NCBI RefSeq assembly: GCF_024296685.1
Contig: NZ_CP100763.1
Span: 3,472,001 to 3,536,000, forward strand
Direction: 5' to 3'
Origin: Natrinema marinum
GTDB taxonomy: Archaea; Halobacteriota; Halobacteria; Halobacteriales; Natrialbaceae
DNA: 64,000 bases
Shown here in pieces: positions 51,759 to 61,877 of the stretch; within the stretch, counting starts at the first letter, position 1; every line of letters starts with the position of its first letter. The notes beneath the pieces are model-generated. The model ran no database searches. It was not told the origin of the DNA and worked only from the letters and a program-made list of their open reading frames with translations. The position numbers were made by a program, and so were the translations under genes.

Positions 51759-52049
51759 GTGGTCTCCCCCGGACAGATTTACGCCGCGGTCTGCATTGGC
51801 CTCCTGCTCGCCGCGTTAGGGATCTGTCTCCCGGTCCTCGGCGGCATCTTTCGGGACGGCCTCGAGCGCCAGCGAGACCGTCAGTCCGAAGCAAGCAGCC
51901 GCGACGCTGCGGACGAGACGGCCGTTCGAACGTCGACGACTTCGCTCGAGGAGGACACGGCGGAGGGATCGAAACTGACCTGTCGACAGTGCGGTGCGGA
52001 GAACGATCCTGCGTTTCGGTACTGTCGATGCTGTGTGGGGCTGATCTGA
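51759..52049 (+). CDS. Zinc-ribbon protein with N-terminal TM helix
   Basis: A 96-residue protein. A hydrophobic segment (GQIYAAVCIGLLLAALGICLPVLGG) near the N-terminus is followed by a hydrophilic disordered stretch and a C-terminal zinc ribbon CRQCGAENDPAFRYCRCC. Start is GTG at 51759. Resembles the halobacterial DUF7577-type zinc-ribbon proteins of unknown function. It is divergent from the frameshifted microprotein. Confidence 0.75.
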   Translation: MVSPGQIYAAVCIGLLLAALGICLPVLGGIFRDGLERQRDRQSEASSRDAADETAVRTSTTSLEEDTAEGSKLTCRQCGAENDPAFRYCRCCVGLI

Positions 52050-52167
52050 CCGCCGACCCCACGGCGTTGCGTTTTCGGACATCGACACCGCGCACGGACC
52101 AACCGGTACCCGTACGTCGTCCGTGGATTGCAACGCTCTTCCACAGATATCCACGTCGGAGAGAAAT

Positions 52168-52240
52168 GCCGCCTCCCGGATTTGAACCGGGGACAGCTCG
52201 ATCTTCAGTCGAGTGCTCTCCCAGTCTGAGCTAAGGCGGC
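52168..52240 (-). tRNA. tRNA-Phe (anticodon GAA)
   Basis: Minus-strand cloverleaf: acceptor GCCGCCT with AGGCGGC; D arm around TAGCTCAGACTGGGAGAGCA; anticodon stem CTCGA/TCGAG and loop CTGAAGA with anticodon GAA (52204-52206); T arm with GGTTCAAATCC. No intron and no encoded CCA. No copy of its 3' end is seen downstream, unlike the His and Val tRNAs in this window. Confidence 0.97.
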
Positions 52241-52505
52241 CCACTCTTCTCTCCGTCCATGGTATAAAAAAGGATTTCGGATCGGAATCGTCGTCCCCGG
52301 TCCCCTTACAGGAAATTCGTCCTCGGTTCGAGCTGGTCACCCACTGACGGTTACAACGACAATACCGTCACGTCTTCTCACGTAAGGTACGCGAACAACA
52401 TGTTACAGGTCGGATACAGTGGCGCCTCCACACGATTCCTCCTCGTCTGTTAGATTATCGGATATTCAAGACACCCTTTTGCGCTCCGGGGGGTAATATC
52501 ATGTT

Positions 52506-52952
52506 ATGGAAGCCCTTACCTCGAGCCGGGCGGCCGAAGAGCTGTCTGCCGACACGATCCTCGAACTACTGGCGAACCGACGGCGACGCTACTTGCTCTA
52601 CGCGCTCCGTGGACAGGAGGCCCCGATCGAGCTTTCGACGCTCGCCGAGACGGTCGCCGGCTGGGAACACGACGTGCCGCCGGACGAAGTCGCGAAAAAC
52701 GAGTACAAGAGCGTCTACGTTTCCTCGGTGCAGTGTCACGTCCCGAAACTGGACGACGCCGGCGTCGTCGACCACGACGAGGACAACCACACCGTTATCC
52801 TCGCGGACAACTTCGACCAGCTCGAGCCGTACCTCCGGGTCGTCGTCAAAGACGAGCCGGAGAACTCGACGCTCCACGCCGCCTTACAGACCGAGTCAGG
52901 CGACGGCCTGCTCGGTCAGATCCGGGAGAACGTAGCGCGCCTCAAGCAGTGA
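52506..52952 (+). CDS. DUF7344-like HTH protein
   Basis: A 148-residue protein: ADTILELLANRRRRYLLYALRGQE opens a winged-helix of the halobacterial DUF7344 group, then YKSVYVSSVQCHVPKLDDAGVVDHDEDNHTVIL supplies the recognition helix and wing. It carries a longer C-terminal tail than the gene at 8424 but clearly belongs to the same family. Regulator of unknown target. ATG start at 52506, with TAATATCATG just before it. Confidence 0.87.
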   Translation: MEALTSSRAAEELSADTILELLANRRRRYLLYALRGQEAPIELSTLAETVAGWEHDVPPDEVAKNEYKSVYVSSVQCHVPKLDDAGVVDHDEDNHTVILADNFDQLEPYLRVVVKDEPENSTLHAALQTESGDGLLGQIRENVARLKQ

Positions 52953-53098
52953 CTACTCCGATTCCCGCCCGTACGACCCGGCATAGTGAGTGATTAGCCT
53001 GTCCGGACTCGAGGGATCGGCTGATGCGTCGGTGGGTTCGCCCGCCTGCTGTCGGTTCTTGGCCGCTCGAGCGGTTCGTACTCGATCGGCCGATCGAA

Positions 53099-53118
53099 GG
53101 ACTCGGGCGGGTTCGAAC
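53099..53118 (-). repeat. 20-base copy of tRNA-Val 3' end
   Basis: GGACTCGGGCGGGTTCGAAC matches tRNA-Val bases 53220-53239 with one mismatch, 121 bases downstream of the tRNA 3' end and in the same direction as the tRNA. TCGCTCACTGCGTTCGC (53130-53146) beside it equals, with one change, the complement of the 17-mer found near tRNA-His. Confidence 0.75.
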
Positions 53119-53219
53119 GACGCGAAGACTCGCTCACTGCGTTCGCTCCGTCTTCTCTCGTTCGAACCGCCGCTCGCGACAGATGTCTGCCGCTCACGTA
53201 TTGTTTGCGGCAGAAATAT

Positions 53220-53292
53220 GGGCTCGGGCGGGTTCGAACCACCGACCTCGGCCTTGTAAAGGCCGCGTCATGACCAGCTAGACCACGAGCCC
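53220..53292 (-). tRNA. tRNA-Val (anticodon TAC)
   Basis: Minus-strand cloverleaf: acceptor GGGCTCG with CGAGCCC; anticodon stem CGGCC/GGCCG and loop TTTACAA with anticodon TAC (53256-53258); T arm GGTTCGAACC. No intron, no encoded CCA. A partial copy of its 3' end lies 121 bases downstream. Confidence 0.97.
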
Positions 53293-53354
53293 GCATTCGG
53301 GTGGAGTGCCCCCGTCCGAATAACCTTTACCTTCTCGCGGCACAGCTATCGTGC

Positions 53355-53969
53355 ATGGCACTCGAGCGCGTATGGAAGGTGCTTCTCGTCGTCGGGATCG
53401 TCGGCCTCGGTAGCGTCGTCCTCGTCCAGGCCGGATTCGTCTCGCCCCCGTGGGGACCCGACGAAGGGACCGCCCGCGTCACCGACAACGAATCCGACGA
53501 CGATCCCAAGGCCGTCATCGATGTGGAGGTCGCAACTTCCTACCAGGAAAAGCGTACTGGACTGAGCAACCACGAATCGCTCGAGTCGGGCAACGGCATG
53601 CTATTCGTCTTTGACCAGGAAGCGGACCGAACGTTCGTGATGCGGGAGATGGACTTCCCCATCGACATCATCTACATCGGTGCCGATCACGAGATCACGT
53701 CGATCCACCACGCCCGTGCACCCGGCCCAAACGAGGACGGGAACAACATCCGGTACCCCGGTCGCGGAAAGTGGGTCCTCGAGGTGCCACGCGGCTACAC
53801 GAACGAGACGGGGATCGACGTCGGCGATTACGTCGAGATCGATCTCGAGTCCAATCAGACGATCGTCTCCGAAGCAGGCGCGAGTGCCGGCGCGGTCGCG
53901 CCGATCGCCGCGAGCGGTGTCTCGAGTGCACGACGAGCGGCCGAGCGCGCGAGCTATTTCGATTCGTAG
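53355..53969 (+). CDS. DUF192-family protein, membrane-anchored
   Basis: A 204-residue protein. One N-terminal helix (VWKVLLVVGIVGLGSVVLVQAGF) anchors it, then the DUF192 core: YQEKRTGLSNHESLESGNGMLFVFDQEADRTFVMREMDFPIDIIYIGADHEIT and a late GKWVLEVPRGYTNETGIDVGD. DUF192 is a small beta-barrel family of unknown function. Start at MALERVW. The C-terminus is Ala-rich. Upstream of an ABC exporter gene by about 37 bases; likely separate. Confidence 0.88.
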   Translation: MALERVWKVLLVVGIVGLGSVVLVQAGFVSPPWGPDEGTARVTDNESDDDPKAVIDVEVATSYQEKRTGLSNHESLESGNGMLFVFDQEADRTFVMREMDFPIDIIYIGADHEITSIHHARAPGPNEDGNNIRYPGRGKWVLEVPRGYTNETGIDVGDYVEIDLESNQTIVSEAGASAGAVAPIAASGVSSARRAAERASYFDS

Positions 53970-54006
53970 GTAACTCTTTTTGCCGGCGGTCCCTGAGCCC
54001 CGGTCA

Positions 54007-55944
<1,938 letters not shown>

Positions 55945-55968
55945 AGCGCTGGCATCGGCGCGCTTCGC

Positions 55969-56313
55969 TCAGAACGACTCCTGTTCGCGCTGGTCGTCCT
56001 GCTCCGGCGCGCCCTCGTCCTGTCTGTCCTCGCCCGCCGCGGGCGGCGTGCGGTCGCTGTAGTTCTTCCGCCCGATCGCCTCGTCGCTCACCATGGTCAT
56101 GATCGCCCCCTCGAGCTCGCCGTAGTCCCGATACTCGTCTTCACCCAGCGGGCCGATGACGCCCTCGAGCGTCGCCGTCTCGCCGCTCATCTCGATCTCC
56201 TCGTCGCCGTATTTCTCGAGTAACTCGTCGTGGCCGATCGGGTACGCCTCGTTCTCGAGGTCCGCTTGCAGGTCGCCGAGTTCGACGCCCCGTTCGCGAC
56301 TGTCGTCTGGCAT
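55969..56313 (-). CDS. DUF5789-family haloarchaeal protein
   Basis: A 114-residue acidic protein: GVELGDLQADLENEAYPIGHDELLEKYGDEEIEMSGETATLEGVIGPLGEDEY-like core, of the DUF5789 group, then IMTMVSDEAIGRKNYSDRTPP and a disordered Gln/Glu/Asp-rich tail. No motif tells the function. Possibly a small regulatory or structural protein. Stands alone, convergent with the ABC gene. Confidence 0.8.
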   Translation of the reverse strand: MPDDSRERGVELGDLQADLENEAYPIGHDELLEKYGDEEIEMSGETATLEGVIGPLGEDEYRDYGELEGAIMTMVSDEAIGRKNYSDRTPPAAGEDRQDEGAPEQDDQREQESF

Positions 56314-56474
56314 ACTCGGGTCTTCGTGACGCTGCGGAAACGGGTTCGCCCTGCGCTCGCCACGAGGGCGTCGGACCGGTAAGACGAGGCTCGGACTGGC
56401 GAGACGAGTCCCGGACCGGCCGGTCCAACGGGGTTACCGCGGGTTTCATGTCCGCGCGGTCGGCATACTCCCGC

Positions 56475-57212
56475 ATGGATCTCTCCGACGCGACGTGGAC
56501 CGACGTGCGCGACCTCGAGACGGACCTCGCGGTCGTCCCCGTCGGGAGCACGGAACAGCACGGCCCTCACGCGCCCCTCGGGACGGACGTGCTGACCGCC
56601 GAGGCGGTCGCCGACGCCGGGATCGAGCGCGTCGACCGCGAGGTCGTGCGCGCGCCGGCGATTCCGGTCGGGATCGCCGAGGAACACCGCCAGTTTCCCG
56701 GGACGATGTGGGTCTCCGCGGACACCTTTCGGGACTACGTCGGCGAGGCGGTCGCGAGCCTCGCCCACCACGGCTTCGACCGGGTCGTCCTCGTCAACGG
56801 CCACGGCGGCAACGTCGACGCGCTGCGGGAGATGGGTGGGCGACTCACGCGGGACGGCGACGCCTACGTCGTCCCGTTCACCTGGTTCGAGGGCGTCGGC
56901 GAACACACCGCTGACATGGGTCACGGCGGCCCCCTCGAGACCGCCCTCTTGCGCCACTGCGCGCCGGATCTGGTCCGCGAAGATCGGATCGAAGAGTCCC
57001 GCGCGGGCGCGGCCGACGGCTGGGGCGACTGGACGAGTTACGTCAATCTGGCCTACGACGCGGCGGAGTTTACGGAAAACGGGGTCGTCGGCGATCCGAC
57101 CGACGGCGACGCCGATCGGGGTGACGAACTGCTCGAGTTAGCGGCCGACGCGCTGGCGCGATTGCTCGAGGCGGTCGCAGAGCGGAACGTCTCGCGACCC
57201 GAGCGCCGATAG
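56475..57212 (+). CDS. Creatininase-family amidohydrolase (ArfB-like)
   Basis: A 245-residue protein with the family motif STEQHGPHAPLGTD giving E27, H29 and D38 as metal ligands, VLVNGHGGN for another His, and DMGHGGPLETALL near the C-terminus. In archaea this family includes ArfB, the deformylase of riboflavin and F420 biosynthesis, so this may be that enzyme; creatinine itself is not a likely substrate. Start at MDLSDATW. Confidence 0.87.
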   Translation: MDLSDATWTDVRDLETDLAVVPVGSTEQHGPHAPLGTDVLTAEAVADAGIERVDREVVRAPAIPVGIAEEHRQFPGTMWVSADTFRDYVGEAVASLAHHGFDRVVLVNGHGGNVDALREMGGRLTRDGDAYVVPFTWFEGVGEHTADMGHGGPLETALLRHCAPDLVREDRIEESRAGAADGWGDWTSYVNLAYDAAEFTENGVVGDPTDGDADRGDELLELAADALARLLEAVAERNVSRPERR

Positions 57213-57248
57213 GGTCCGGGAGCGGTTTGGCTGTGCGGTCAGTGTCGC

Positions 57249-57695
57249 TCACTCCTCGGCTTCTTCGTCGTCCGTGGCGTCGTCGGCATCGTCCGCGTCC
57301 GCTGGCCCGGCACCCTCGAGCGTGCCACGCAGCGCCGGAATCGTCGAGGTGAGTTCGCTCACCTGTTCGCCGGCTTCGGAGATGTCTGTGATCGCGTCCT
57401 CGAGGTCGGCGATCTCATCCTCTAAGTCGTCGGCGTCGTCGAAGGCGTCGGCGCGCTGGCCCATGGTGAACCACTTCTTGGCGTCGCGGAGGTGCTCCTC
57501 GGCGTCGCCGGCGTTTAACGCGGAGTTTAAGCCGTTGAGGACGCCCAACACGTTGTCGGCGTCGGCCTCCCAGACGTCGTCGGCGTCGGGCAGGGCCGCC
57601 CAGGCTGCTGCGAGCGAGGATTCGACGTCCTCGCGCATCTCGTTTGCCGCTTCCCCGAACAGTTCGTCGTCGTCGCCGAACGTGGCTTGGCTCAT
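57249..57695 (-). CDS. DUF5790-family haloarchaeal protein
   Basis: A 148-residue acidic protein: MSQATFGDDDELFGEAANEMREDVESSLAAAWAALPDADDVWE belongs to the DUF5790 group. The middle (NVLGVLNGLNSALNAGDAEEHLRDAKKWFTMGQRADAF) is all helical, and EDEIADLEDAITDISEAGEQVSEL suggests a coiled coil. Function unknown. The upstream gap has competing hairpins (57852-57916). Confidence 0.82.
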   Translation of the reverse strand: MSQATFGDDDELFGEAANEMREDVESSLAAAWAALPDADDVWEADADNVLGVLNGLNSALNAGDAEEHLRDAKKWFTMGQRADAFDDADDLEDEIADLEDAITDISEAGEQVSELTSTIPALRGTLEGAGPADADDADDATDDEEAEE

Positions 57696-57851
57696 GTCAT
57701 CGCCTTTGCGGGCACCGGGGTTAAAAGGTCGCCCGAAAGTGAAAGTGAAATCGGTCGCGAGCGGATCGATATCGGTCGAACGGCGGCGAGGTTTCGAAAG
57801 GGAGGTCCTCGGGTGGGACCGATTAGCCGGGACCAGAAAGCATATTCCATG

Positions 57852-57916
57852 CACCGTCCACCCTCCCAGTAGGACGGTGGACAGCGGGTAGGGGTACTCG
57901 CGGATTCTGTCCACCG
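57852..57916. other. Competing hairpin arms with GTCCACC repeats
   Basis: CACCGTCC (57852-57859) can pair with GGACGGTG (57872-57879), and CGGTGGACA (57875-57883) can pair with TGTCCACCG (57908-57916). The two stems share CGGTG and so exclude each other. It is in the 310-base gap upstream of the DUF5790 gene (57696-58005), the rest of which holds no gene. It may be an RNA switch, a three-site operator, or chance. Confidence 0.4.
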
Positions 57917-58005
57917 GTTTATCGACCGCCGAGCGGCGCGTTGGTCTCGGTTTCGCGACATCCCAGTTTTGCCAGCCGGTGACCGCTCGGAGCGCGGTCG
58001 GCGCG

Positions 58006-58365
58006 TCACTCTCGGACCGACTCGAGGCGCATCAGCGGATAGCCGTCTTCCATTTCCATGCGGGTAACGACCTCGCAGCCCTCGTAGTCGACGACGATCT
58101 CGACCTCGAGGAAGCGCCCCGTCAGTTCGGTGTAGTCGGCCGTCGACTCGGCGAGTGCGGCCTCGAGGTCGTCGCGTTGGACCGCGACGGTGACGGCCGT
58201 GCAGTGGGGCTGGTTCTCGATGGCCTCCTCCATGGCGGTCTCGAGGCTCGCGGCGCTGTCCGGCGAGAGCGGGGTGCCGGCGAACTGGTGGTAGAGCGAG
58301 CCGAACTTGATGCCGGCCTCGAAACAGGCTGCTTCGGCGTCCGTGGGTGAGGTCTCTGGAGACAT
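58006..58365 (-). CDS. mptD: Archaeal dihydroneopterin aldolase
   Basis: A 119-residue protein of the MptD family: DAEAACFEAGIKFGSLYHQFAGTP holds the conserved Glu, Tyr25 and His26, and the end VVDYEGCEVVTRMEMEDGYPLMRL is also typical. MptD cleaves dihydroneopterin to 6-hydroxymethyl-dihydropterin and glycolaldehyde in pterin synthesis. Start at MSPETSPTD; the longer frame is upstream gap. No other pterin gene is adjacent, though an ArfB-like gene is about 1 kb away. Confidence 0.88.
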   Translation of the reverse strand: MSPETSPTDAEAACFEAGIKFGSLYHQFAGTPLSPDSAASLETAMEEAIENQPHCTAVTVAVQRDDLEAALAESTADYTELTGRFLEVEIVVDYEGCEVVTRMEMEDGYPLMRLESVRE

Positions 58366-58735
58366 ATTGGGTGACTCGAGTGCGGTCGGGAAGGGGATTG
58401 CGATGAAAGGGGCTGCCGGAGACATCGTCCCGTTCCGGAGGGCACCGCAGTGTCGTATCTCGAGCAGGCGTTCTGTTCTCGTGGGCACAGGGGATTTCCT
58501 CATCCTCCCCAGCCGATTCGCTCACTCCCAGTGGTCGTTCGCTCATCCCTCGCGCACTGTCGTCGGCTCCCCTCACTGTTGTTCGGTCAGCCGACAGTAC
58601 GCGCCACCGCAGTGAGATCGTCGGTCGGGAACAGGTCGCGAGTCGTCCCTCTTCTCCGAGAGCCGCGTGCCACCACCGCTCGCGCTCCGGGCGAACCGCA
58701 TGGTTCTTATCGCCGCTTTCCCACACACCGAACGA
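58366..58735. other. Noncoding gap between mptD and azf
   Basis: About 370 bases between divergent genes. No gene is seen. The 55 bases before azf include CATGGTTCTTATCGCCGC, where TTCTTATCG could be a TATA-like element about 30 bases upstream of the ATG. Otherwise nothing specific. Confidence 0.4.
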
Positions 58736-59509
58736 ATGGCACAGTCAGTCCTGCTCACGGGGGCTGCGGGGCGGGTCGGAGAGGCCATCCTCGGCGGCCT
58801 CGCGGACGACCACGAGTGGCGGTTGCTGGATCGCGACCCGCCGACGGAAGAGCAACCGGGCGAGTTCGTCGTCGCGGACATCACCGACGGAGAGGCCGTC
58901 CGCGAGGCGATGGACGGCATCGACGTCGTCGTCCACCTCGCGGGCGACCCGCGACCGGAAGCGCCGTGGAACAGCGTCCTGACCAACAACATCGATGGCA
59001 CGCAGACGGTTTTCGAGGCCGCTGCCGATGCCGGCGTCGAGAAGGTCGTCTTCGCCTCGTCGAACCACGCCGTCGGCAACTACGAGACCGACGCGCGCAC
59101 GCCCGACATGTACCGCACGCACGACGAGTACCGCCTCGATGGGAGTGAACTTCCCCGCCCGAGCAATCTCTACGGCGTCTCGAAGGCCGCCGGTGAGACG
59201 CTGGGACGGTACTATCACGACGAGCACGACCTCTCGGTCGTCTGTGTTCGCATCGGCAACCTCACGCAGGGCCACCCGCCGATCGACTACGAGCGCGGAC
59301 AGGCGATGTGGCTCTCCTACCGGGACTGTGCACACCTGTTCGATCGCTGCATTCGCGCCGACTACGAGTACGAGATCGTCTACGGCATCTCCGACAACGA
59401 CCGCAAGTACTACTCGATAGAGCGCGCCCGCGACGTGCTGGGCTACGAGCCGCGGGACAACTCCGCGTACTACGACGGCGAAGAGCGGGTCGTCGAACCC
59501 GACGCCTGA
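58736..59509 (+). CDS. azf: NAD-dependent glucose-6-phosphate dehydrogenase (Azf type)
   Basis: A 257-residue extended short-chain dehydrogenase. The NAD loop is GAAGRVG (9-15), the catalytic YxxxK is in NLYGVSKAAGE, and the segments VHLAGDPRPEAPWNSVL, RTPDMYR, LSYRDCAHLF and IVYGISDNDRKYYSIERA are like archaeal zwischenferment Azf of Haloferax, as I remember it. It starts the oxidative pentose-phosphate pathway using NAD. Start at the ATG of MAQSVLLTG. Confidence 0.9.
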   Translation: MAQSVLLTGAAGRVGEAILGGLADDHEWRLLDRDPPTEEQPGEFVVADITDGEAVREAMDGIDVVVHLAGDPRPEAPWNSVLTNNIDGTQTVFEAAADAGVEKVVFASSNHAVGNYETDARTPDMYRTHDEYRLDGSELPRPSNLYGVSKAAGETLGRYYHDEHDLSVVCVRIGNLTQGHPPIDYERGQAMWLSYRDCAHLFDRCIRADYEYEIVYGISDNDRKYYSIERARDVLGYEPRDNSAYYDGEERVVEPDA

Positions 59510-59610
59510 ACGCGCCGTTTCGCCGGCCGTCGGCCGCCACCCTTCTCGAGAGCCGGCAACCCACCCCGAAGAGCCGCGCCCTTTTGCCGCTCGGCGTGGG
59601 ACCGACCGGC

Positions 59611-60582
59611 ATGGAGTACACCACCCTCGGATCGACGGGGATGACGGTCAGTCGCATCTGTCTGGGCTGCATGAGCTTCGGCACGGGGCGAGAGTGGATG
59701 CTCGAGCCCGCGGAGAGTAAGGAACTCATCGACCATGCGATCGATCTCGGGATCAACTTCTTCGACACCGCGAACGTCTATTCGACGGGCGAATCAGAGG
59801 AGATCCTGGGCGACGCGCTCGAGGGGTACGACCGCGATTCGCAGGTGGTCGCGACGAAGGTCTTCGCCGAGATGGACCCCGAGAACCCGAACGCGAGCGG
59901 CCTCTCGCGGAAGGCCATCGAGCAGGAACTCGCGGCCAGTCTCGATCGGCTGGGGATGGACACGATCGACCTCTACCAGACCCACCGCTGGGACTACGAG
60001 ACGCCGATCGACGAGACCCTGCGAGCGCTCGACGATGCGGTCCGGCGCGGGCAGGTCCGGTACGTCGGGACCTCCTCGATGTGGGCCCACCAGTTCGCCG
60101 AGGCCTTGCAGACCAGCGACGCGCTCGACCTCGAGCGCTTTGCGACGATGCAGAACCACTACAACGTTCTCTACCGCGAGGAAGAGCGGGAGATGCTGCC
60201 GCTCTGCGACAAGGAGAACATCGGCGTCATCCCGTGGTCGCCGCTCGCCCGCGGCGTCGCGGCCCGGCCTCACGAAGAGATCGAGGCCACTACGCGCGGA
60301 CAGACCGACCAGTACTTAGAGCAGATGTCCTACCTCCAGGGTGGCGGCGAGGCGATCAACGAGCGAATTCAGGAGATGGCCGACGACAAGGGCGTCTCGA
60401 TGGCCCAGATCTCGCTCGCCTGGCTGCTTCACAAAGACTGGGTCGACGCGCCCATCGTCGGGACGACCAGCGTCGAGCATCTGGAAGACGCCGTCGAAGC
60501 CCTCGAGATCGACCTCTCCGACTCCGAGATGGAGTACATAGAGGAACCCTACGAGCCGCTGCCGGTGGCGGGCCACGAGTGA
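59611..60582 (+). CDS. Aldo/keto reductase
   Basis: A 323-residue protein of the Tas/YajO group: MEYTTLGSTGMTVSRICLGCMSFG at the start, catalytic D52 and Y57 in FFDTANVYSTG, K83 in VATKVF, His in YQTHRWDY, and the NADPH loop GTTSVEHLEDAVEAL. It follows azf by about 100 bases in the same direction and could reduce sugar or aromatic carbonyls. It differs clearly from the reductase encoded at 49939. Confidence 0.92.
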   Translation: MEYTTLGSTGMTVSRICLGCMSFGTGREWMLEPAESKELIDHAIDLGINFFDTANVYSTGESEEILGDALEGYDRDSQVVATKVFAEMDPENPNASGLSRKAIEQELAASLDRLGMDTIDLYQTHRWDYETPIDETLRALDDAVRRGQVRYVGTSSMWAHQFAEALQTSDALDLERFATMQNHYNVLYREEEREMLPLCDKENIGVIPWSPLARGVAARPHEEIEATTRGQTDQYLEQMSYLQGGGEAINERIQEMADDKGVSMAQISLAWLLHKDWVDAPIVGTTSVEHLEDAVEALEIDLSDSEMEYIEEPYEPLPVAGHE

Positions 60583-60627
60583 CGGCCGCGAGCCTCGAGT
60601 ACCGAGCCGGGCTGCGGTTCGCGGTCC

Positions 60628-61500
60628 CTACAACAGATCCGTTTCGCGCAGGACTTCGGCGACGTGCTCGAGGTGCTCCGTGTGTTCCTCGCCCTCGAGG
60701 CCCTGGTACATCGTCGTGATCGAGAGGTAGTCCGCGCCGAGGTCGTGCCAGGCCTGCGCGCGGTCGATCCAGTCGTCTTCCTCGTCGGGGACGGCGTACA
60801 TCCGCCCGCCGAGGCCGATTTCGTCGGGGTCGCGGCCGGCCTCCTCGGCGTACTCGTAGAGGTCGGCGAGGTGTTCTTCGGCCTCCTCGCCGGGCTGGAA
60901 CTGGGGCAACCAGCCATCCGCGAGGCGGGCGACGCGGCGTTTGACCGGCTCGGCCATCCCGCCCATCCAGAGCGGGATCGGCTGCTGGACCGGCAGCGGC
61001 CGAATGCCGGCGTCGGGAATCTCGTGGAACTCGCCCTCGAACTCGACGAGTTCGTCGGTCCACAGGTTCCGGAGCACTTCGACCTGTTCTTCGATGCGTC
61101 GGCCGCGTTTCGAGAAGTCCTCGCCCAGCGCGACGTACTCGGGTTCGTTCCAGCCGACGCCGACGCCCAGGCGGAACCGGCCGTCGGTGAAGCGATCCAG
61201 CTGTGCGGCCTGCTTGGCGACGAGCGCGGTCTGGCGCTGCGGCAGGACGAGAATGCCGGTCATAAAGGCCAGCTCGTCGGTCTGGCCCGCCAGATAGGAG
61301 TACGTGGTCAGCGGCTCGTGAAACGTGCTCTCGTAGTCGTAGGGGCCGTCCCACCCCTCGCGGTCGGGGTTTACGCCCAGCACGTGATCGTACGCGACGA
61401 CGTGTTCGTACCCCGACTGCTCGACCCGTTTCGCGTAGTCGGCGAGCGTCTGCGGGTCGTGGCCGATCTCGAGTTGCGGGAGCACGGTACCGATTTCCAT
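60628..61500 (-). CDS. LLM-class (F420-type) oxidoreductase
   Basis: A 290-residue bacterial-luciferase-like TIM barrel: EIGTVLPQLEIGHDPQTLADYAKRVEQ, AYDHVLG, TGILVLPQRQTALVAKQAAQLDRFTDGRFRLGVGVGWNEPEY and PLWMGGMAEPVKRRVARLADGWLP are the family motifs. Haloarchaea make F420, so F420 is the probable cofactor. The substrate is unknown. Convergent with the aldo/keto reductase gene. Confidence 0.92.
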   Translation of the reverse strand: MEIGTVLPQLEIGHDPQTLADYAKRVEQSGYEHVVAYDHVLGVNPDREGWDGPYDYESTFHEPLTTYSYLAGQTDELAFMTGILVLPQRQTALVAKQAAQLDRFTDGRFRLGVGVGWNEPEYVALGEDFSKRGRRIEEQVEVLRNLWTDELVEFEGEFHEIPDAGIRPLPVQQPIPLWMGGMAEPVKRRVARLADGWLPQFQPGEEAEEHLADLYEYAEEAGRDPDEIGLGGRMYAVPDEEDDWIDRAQAWHDLGADYLSITTMYQGLEGEEHTEHLEHVAEVLRETDLL

Positions 61501-61877
61501 ACCCTCGCGTTCGGCCGGGCCGCCCTTGAAACTCTGGTCGCCGGCGAGCGACGGCGGCTATCGGCGTTCCGAACCGTCGACGGTCAGTGGCGCGCGCTGT
61601 TGGCGGCCCGAACGCGAGTGAGTGTCGGCCGACAACTTCGTGCGAGGGATGAGTGAGCGCCGACCGGCGCGAACGTTAGCGCGGGACCGTCGATCCCGCG
61701 AACCATACGAACGGGGCGAATCCCTGTGAGTAGAAATCGGCTGGGGAGGGCGTGGCACTTCCGTGTTGCCACGATAGCAGAGTTCGCCACTGCGGTGTCG
61801 ATACTCGAGTCACGAACTCTTCGGCTATCGTCTCCTGTCCGTCTGTCGTCGCTTACGGCTCGAGCACCACCAGTCGA
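61501..61877. other. Noncoding gap with a GC hairpin
   Basis: No gene is seen in these 377 bases. The stem CGCGGGA/TCCCGCG (61680-61686 with 61694-61700) and the palindrome ACCGTCGACGGT near 61575 are the only structures. They may serve as the DUF309 gene's terminator or be without function. Confidence 0.35.

Noticed and set aside
52994-53296. 100-residue minus-strand frame across tRNA-Val
   Set aside because: It reads through the tRNA and its repeat; the frame is open by chance in GC-rich DNA.
61680-61700. GC hairpin CGCGGGA/TCCCGCG as a terminator
   Set aside because: No T run on either side and a 7-base loop; such stems are frequent at this GC content, so it is only noted.
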